Assembly: GCA_047495785.1 (NCBI GenBank)
Contig: JBLDXI010000066.1
Coordinates: 124,001 to 188,000, forward strand
DNA: 64,000 bases
Reading direction: 5' to 3'
Source: Lepidodermella squamata
Lineage: Eukaryota > Gastrotricha
The translations under genes and the position numbers were made by a program. The stretch's first letter is position 1, and every line of letters begins with the position of its first letter. The notes beneath the pieces were generated by a model. It saw only the letters and a list, made by a program, of their open reading frames with translations. It had not been told where the DNA came from and did no database searches. Below are positions 59,201-64,000 of the stretch, one piece after another.

Positions 59201-62200
59201 GGGGATTGCTGCTGATGCGACGTTCTGCGAAAAGCAGCTGGGTTCCGGCATTGGCTACGAATCTGTTAACTATCCCGGCTACTTCATTCACGTCGATGCC
59301 AACAACGAACTCTTCATTCGCCAGAATGCAACGTCGTTGAGTTTTCCCTCGCGCTCAACCTTCCAAGAAACGGCTTTGGGTAAGTTGCCGGAGATTTAGC
59401 TTTCGCATACTGATTGTTTTCTTTTCATAAAACAGCCGTCTGTACCGACTGCGGTGGCGAAAACCAGCAATGCCAGGAGAACAACAAGTGCACGTGCAAG
59501 CCTGGATGGGAAGGCCACGGGTGTAACACACCGATAGGTAGGCTGCGTTTTGTTACTTGAATACCTCGACGGATCGCCAGAGCCTAGAAGGACAATTTCT
59601 GTGAAATTCTTGATTATGGGGGTTTGGTAAATTTTGAAATGCTGATTTGTTGGCGAAATTCCAAAATTAATTGAACATGAATTCAGTCATAGTTTCCGTA
59701 GCGAAAAATCCACTATTATTATTTTCTGCATTTTACTGCTGAATTCGTACGCATTAAATGAGATGAAAAACCGGGAAAACCCTAGGGAAATGATGTATCG
59801 CGTTCAAATGAAGGACGCCAAAATCACACCTTACCTCGGCGCTTACTAACATTTTGTTTGTAATGTACAGCCTCGTGTAAAAATTGCACTAGTCCGAACC
59901 AACGATGCCTGCCGGGCAACACGTGTACATGCGTGGCTCCTGCGAAGCAATCATGCCACCCGCCCAACAAATGCAACATTTGGGTCATCCGGCCTCTCTG
60001 CCAATTCGCAACCTGCAACGCTATTCGCCATCGAGATGACTGCGTAATCAGCGAAACTGAGCCAGATCCCGAGTTGAAGCAAGACTTCCACTGGAAGAAG
60101 ATCAGTGGCCTGACAGGCAGTTGCATTTCGTTTGAATCCGTCAACAAGCCGAACTTTGTCCTGCGTCACTCAAACTTTAAGCTGTTTCTTACGTGGTACG
60201 ATGGCAATCAGGGGCTTGCTGCTGATGCGACGTTCTGCGAAAGGCAGCTGGGTTCCGGCATTGGCTACGAATCTGTTAACTATCCCGGCTACTTCATTCA
60301 CGTCGATGCCAACAACGAACTCTTCATTCGCCAGAATGCAACGTCGTTGAGTTTTCCCTCGCGCTCAACCTTCCAAGAAACGGCTTTGGGTAAGTTGCCG
60401 GAGATTTAGCTTTCGCATACTGATTGTTTTCTTTTCATAAAACAGCCGTCTGTACCGACTGCGGTGGCGAAAACCAGCAATGCCAGGAGAACAACAAGTG
60501 CACGTGCAAGCCTGGATGGGAAGGCCACGGGTGTAACACACCGATAGGTAGGCTGCGTTTTGTTACTTGAATACCTCGACGGATCGCCAGAGCCTAGAAG
60601 GACAATTTCTGTGAAATTCTTGATTATGGGGGTTTGGTAAATTTTGAAATGCTGATTTGTTGGCGAAATTCCAAAATTAATTGAACATGAATTCAGTCAT
60701 AGTTTCCGTAGCGAAAAATCCACTATTATTATTTTCTGCATTTTACTGCTGAATTCGTACGCATTAAATGAGATGAAAAACCGGGAAAACCCTAGGGAAA
60801 TGATGTATCGCGTTCAAATGAAGGACGCCAAAATCACACCTTACCTCGGCGCTTACTAACATTTTGTTTGTAATGTACAGCCTCGTGTAAAAATTGCACT
60901 AGTCCGAACCAACGATGCCTGCCGGGCAACACGTGTACATGCGTGGCTCCTGCGAAGCAATCATGCCACCCGCCCAACAAATGCAACATTTGGGTCATCC
61001 GGCCTCTCTGCCAATTCGCAACCTGCAACGCTATTCGCCATCGAGATGACTGCGTAATCAGCGAAACTGAGCCAGATCCCGAGTTGAAGCAAGACTTCCA
61101 CTGGAAGAAGATCAGTGGCCTGACAGGCAGTTGCATTTCGTTTGAATCCGTCAACAAGCCGAACTTTGTCCTGCGTCACTCAAACTTTAAGCTGTTTCTT
61201 ACGTGGTACGATGGCAATCAGGGGATTGCTGCTGATGCGACGTTCTGCGAAAAGCAGCTGGGTTCCGGCATTGGCTACGAATCTGTTAACTATCCCGGCT
61301 ACTTCATTCACGTCGATGCCAACAACGAACTCTTCATTCGCCAGAATGCAACGTCGTTGAGTTTTCCCTCGCGCTCAACCTTCCAAGAAACGGCTTTGGG
61401 TAAGTTGCCGGAGATTTAGCTTTCGCATACTGATTGTTTTCTTTTCATAAAACAGCCGTCTGTACCGACTGCGGTGGCGAAAACCAGCAATGCCTGGAGA
61501 ACAACAAGTGCACGTGCAAGCCTGGATGGGAAGGCCACGGGTGTAACACACCGATAGGTAGGCTGCGTTTTGTTACTTGAATACCTCGACGGATCGCCAG
61601 AGCCTAGAAGGACAATTTCTGTGAAATTCTTGATTATGGGGGTTTGGTAAATTTTGAAATGCTGATTTGTTGGCGAAATTCCAAAATTAATTGAACATGA
61701 ATTCAGTCATAGTTTCGGTAGCAAAAATTCCACTATTATTATTTTCTGCATTTTACTGCTGAATTCGTACGCATTTAATGAGATGAAAAACCGGGAAAAC
61801 CCTAGGGAAATGATGTATCGCGTTCAAATGAAGGACGCCAAAATCACACCTTACCTCGGCGTTTACTAACATTTTGTTTGTATTGAACAGCCTCGTGTAA
61901 AAATTGCACTAGTCCGAACCAACGATGCCTGCCGGGCAACACGTGTACATGCGTGGCTATTGCGAAGCAATCATGCCACCCGCCCAACAAATGCAACATT
62001 TGGGTCATCCGGCCTCTCTGCCAATTCGCAACCTGCAACGCTATTCGCCATCGAGATGACTGCGTAATCAGCGAAACTGAGCCAGATCCCGAGTTGAAGC
62101 AAGACTTCCACTGGAAGAAGATCAGTGGCCTGACAGGCAGTTGCATTTCGTTTGAATCCGTCAACAAGCCGAACTTTGTCCTGCGTCACTCAAACTTTAA

Positions 62201-62572
62201 GCTGTTTCTTACGTGGTACGATGGCAATCAGGGGCTTGCTGCTGATGCGACGTTCTGCGAAAGGCAGCTGGGTTCCGGCATTGGCTACGAATCTGTTAAC
62301 TATCCCGGCTACTTCATTCACGTCGATGCCAACAACGAACTCTTCATTCGCCAGAATGCAACGTCGTTGAGTTTTCCCTCGCGCTCAACCTTCCAAGAAA
62401 CGGCTTTGGGTAAGTTGCCGGAGATTTAGCTTTCGCATACTGATTGTTTTCTTTTCATAAAACAGCCGTCTGTACCGACTGCGGTGGCGAAAACCAGCAA
62501 TGCCTGGAGAACAACAAGTGCACGTGCAAGCCTGGATGGGAAGGGCATAGGTGCACTAAACGCTGTATTTAA
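41221..62572 (+). CDS. Gene 2: giant secreted protein with 19 AbfB-EGF cassettes, 4,216 aa predicted
   Basis: Head exons 41221-41397, 41457-41528, 41594-41674, 42868-42919, 42977-43080, 43138-43185, 43243-43314, 43366-43428 and 43485-43608 parallel gene 1. The array then alternates AbfB exons (43657-44229, then 519-nt exons starting at 44721 and every 1,010 nt to 61891) with 102-nt EGF exons (starting at 44286 and every 1,010 nt; the last, 62466-62572, has the stop). Total 12,651 nt, divisible by three. A signal peptide is followed by the Cys-rich region and no membrane span. Each cassette gives 173 + 34 residues: a half-EGF (CKNCTSPNQRC), three trefoil-like lobes (ending FHWKK, TFCER/K, TFQET) and one EGF (CTDCGGENQQC). 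The first AbfB exon start is uncertain: 43657 is in frame, and an acceptor at 43730 would also fit. Inferred role: multivalent extracellular glycan binding. Confidence 0.85.
41675..42867 (+). other. 1.2-kb intron 3 of gene 2
   Basis: The longest intron of gene 2, between Cys-rich head exons 3 and 4, in the position where gene 1 has its 0.8-kb intron (8463-9255). AT-rich; no coding exon, element or RNA gene is recognised. Confidence 0.6.
43711..62545 (+). repeat. Tandem array of about 18.6 copies of a 1,010-bp exon-intron cassette
   Basis: Unit: AbfB exon 519 nt, intron 56 nt, EGF exon 102 nt, intron 333 nt. The period is exactly 1,010 nt throughout, so no length change is visible in introns or exons across 18 intervals. 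Units differ at only a handful of sites: PAK/IAK after VA, L/I before AADATF, R/K after TFCE, N/S before FPSRS, Q/L after QQC, plus a few silent and intronic changes. Both exons are multiples of three and all introns are phase 1, so copy-number change never breaks the frame. The array starts with a diverged first unit (extended 5' exon) and ends inside the last EGF exon at about 62545. Confidence 0.97.
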
Positions 62573-62672
62573 GTTGAAAGAAACCAGAGTTGTGACAATT
62601 GCATCAAATGCTACAATGACATTATGTATTCATTGAAATTAAAACCAAAGTTGTCGATATGTTATATTTACC

Positions 62673-62678
62673 AATAAA
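62673..62678 (+). terminator. Polyadenylation signal AATAAA
   Basis: AATAAA 100 nt after the stop codon of gene 2. Confidence 0.6.
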
Positions 62679-63140
62679 ACGTTACAATGCATCGTCTGAC
62701 TTATATCTGCTTTTGTCTTTTGCTGCAATTTCGAATTTTACATCAATTACTTAGCAAAATAAAACTGCGAATAATCTGCCCAATATGCCGTTCTTCGTCG
62801 CGAACTCTCCGCCCCAACAAGGATTGAGGCTCAGAAGGATAAGGGAACATTCTTACAGTAATTTCGGCCTTGCATAGGGCAGTGGTTATCCGTTCCCAGC
62901 TGCGCAATTTCAAGTCTGCAGCTTTTCAGAGCTTTCCAGAGCTTTCATTTTGAACTTCGGTTCGACATGTCAGTGTTGAAATTGCGGACGTGGATGCGTG
63001 AAGAAAAAACTCATCCCTCTTTACTACAATCTATATATATGAATATATGATCTATCGAATGAAGCTATGGCTAATGGTTGTCGCTTGTCGCATGCACATT
63101 ACCCCCTGTGGCAAACATCAAGGCAAACATACATCAACGT

Positions 63141-63189
63141 CTGTAGCCTGTAGCCTGTAGCCTGTAGCCTGTAGTCCTGTAGCCTGTAG
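63141..63189 (+). repeat. CTGTAGC microsatellite
   Basis: About seven copies of the 7-nt unit CTGTAGC, with one interrupted unit (CTGTAGTC). Confidence 0.8.
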
Positions 63190-63589
63190 TTGACAAAAAA
63201 TAAACGTAAGTGTAGCCTGAGTGTCGCGAGTTTGTTTCGTCCGGTCGATAAGGTGCCCCTGTGTAGTTTCAAAGGCGTTTCCTAGTTAATCATCTTGACT
63301 TTTATCATTTGTTAAATAATCAGTAATGAATATAAACCGGTTATTCGACCAGATAGCAATTTCAGTGTTTCGTGTTGGAAACTGATTTTTGTTGATCCTA
63401 AGTGTCGTTAAGGTGATGACTTGCTAATTTGATTTTCTAATCTAAACCTTTCGTCTTGGCAATCTGTTGTTTTGGCGATGGTAATTTGGTGACCATAATT
63501 CTCCTACCTATAATAGCATCTTTCATTCGATGCCCCTTATTTTTTTATAGTAATTGCCTACTGTTTGCCGATTCATGTCGTCGTTCAGC

Positions 63590-63830
63590 AAACAAATTGT
63601 CTGAGGTCTGAGGAGCATGGCGCCATGGCCCAATTTTCCTTGAGCGCTCTGCTAGGCTCAGGTCAAAAATTGCCCTTGAACAAAATAGAACAATGAAAAC
63701 ATGTTCTAGTATCTAGCATAATCATCAACCCACCATTCGCCAATTGTTCAAGCAGAAAATGTCTGATGTCTGAGCCTTTTTCAATTTCTCTGTTGGGCTC
63801 AGGTCAACAAACTGTCCATAGAAAAAATAA
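63590..63830 (+). promoter_or_regulatory. Two promoter-like repeats upstream of gene 3
   Basis: Two related blocks, about 63591-63670 and 63757-63815, each carry a TGTCTGA(G/T)GTCTGAG word, then a CTCTG stretch and GGCTCAGGTCAA. The second also matches the block at 41001-41080 upstream of gene 2, ending CAACAAACTG. Confidence 0.4.
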
Positions 63831-63883
63831 CGTTATTGAAGAATCTTTGCTTTCAAGATTTTCCTATTTTATCGCGAATTCAG

Positions 63884-64000
63884 ATGAACTCGTATTTTTC
63901 AATTACATTTTATTCGGCGGCGATTCTATCAGCGATAGCGATCACCGACTCACTGCAAGCATACAAACGCTGCTTCTCCAGATTCAATGATACGTTCACT
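63884..64000 (+). CDS. Gene 3: third paralog of the Cys-rich head family, first exon only
   Basis: The ATG at 63884 opens a hydrophobic signal peptide (NSYFSITFYSAAILSAIAI) followed by AYKRCFSRFNDTF, matching exon 1 of the gene 1 heads residue for residue around the first cysteine. The window ends inside the exon. Gene 3 thus continues the tandem family of genes 1 and 2; whether it also carries EGF and AbfB modules is not visible. Confidence 0.8.
   Translation, partial: MNSYFSITFYSAAILSAIAITDSLQAYKRCFSRFNDTFT

Larger units (their letters stand above)
62573..63883. other. Intergenic region between gene 2 and gene 3
   Basis: Contains the gene 2 polyadenylation signal, a CTGTAGC microsatellite and two promoter-like blocks described separately. 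No gene is supported. Confidence 0.5.

Noticed and set aside
43625-62189. Antisense open frames of 107 and 72 codons repeated in every array unit
   Set aside because: They recur only because the DNA unit recurs, overlap the AbfB exon on the opposite strand, lack a recognisable domain and carry no splice logic. The sense exon explains the conservation.
44783-62429. 158-codon frames in each array unit read as separate genes
   Set aside because: They begin at GTG inside the AbfB exon and end in the 56-nt intron. Flanking acceptors and donors in constant phase 1 show they are exons of one gene.
43711-62545. CRISPR array or bacterial repeat locus
   Set aside because: Units are 1,010 bp with exon-intron structure and no spacer-repeat organisation, and the whole window is eukaryotic.

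Overview
The window comes from an animal (metazoan) nuclear genome. Genes are split by short GT-AG introns, mostly 50-100 nt with pyrimidine-rich TTTCAG-type acceptors. Single genes end in AATAAA signals, and the gene families are animal ones: class C GPCRs, M13 neprilysins, M14 carboxypeptidase, neutral sphingomyelinase and EGF-module secreted proteins. The style recalls nematodes or another compact-genome ecdysozoan, but nothing here fixes the phylum. Miniature inverted-repeat elements are common.

Layout. 1-804: 3' end of a neutral sphingomyelinase gene. 1746-16693: a secreted modular gene (gene 1). Its 5' exon cassette is present three times because of a 3,027-bp tandem duplication (2064-8740), followed by a Cys-rich region, twelve EGF-like exons and two AbfB-like beta-trefoil (CBM42-type) exons. 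16.7-18.3 kb: neprilysin pseudogene debris and small elements. 18334-21107 (-): neprilysin A. 21785-23277: a second sphingomyelinase. 23437-26930: GABA-B-like receptor A. 27229-29211: an element with 84-bp perfect terminal inverted repeats enclosing a long hairpin and a truncated reverse transcriptase. 29392-31468 (-): neprilysin B, with a mutated zinc site. 32985-35637 (-): GABA-B-like receptor B. 35840-37029 (-): carboxypeptidase. 37376-38866: a PLC-X-domain protein. 39216-39602: a small membrane protein. 41221-62572: gene 2, paralogous to gene 1, in which an AbfB exon plus an EGF exon (a 1,010-bp cassette including two introns) is repeated 19 times, predicting a 4,216-aa secreted protein. 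63884-64000: first exon of a third paralog.

The most notable system is the family of three tandem paralogs (genes 1-3). They share a signal peptide and Cys-rich head, and at least genes 1 and 2 carry exon-shuffled EGF and AbfB-like modules. All module introns are phase 1, so whole exon cassettes can be gained or lost without breaking the frame, and gene 2 has evidently been enlarged and homogenised this way very recently. A reasonable inference is an extracellular multivalent glycan-binding protein; no function is shown by sequence alone. For genes 1 and 2, the sphingomyelinase, both neprilysins, both receptors, the carboxypeptidase and the PLC-like gene, I worked out exon coordinates by hand from splice sites and reading frame, and the summed exon lengths are divisible by three.
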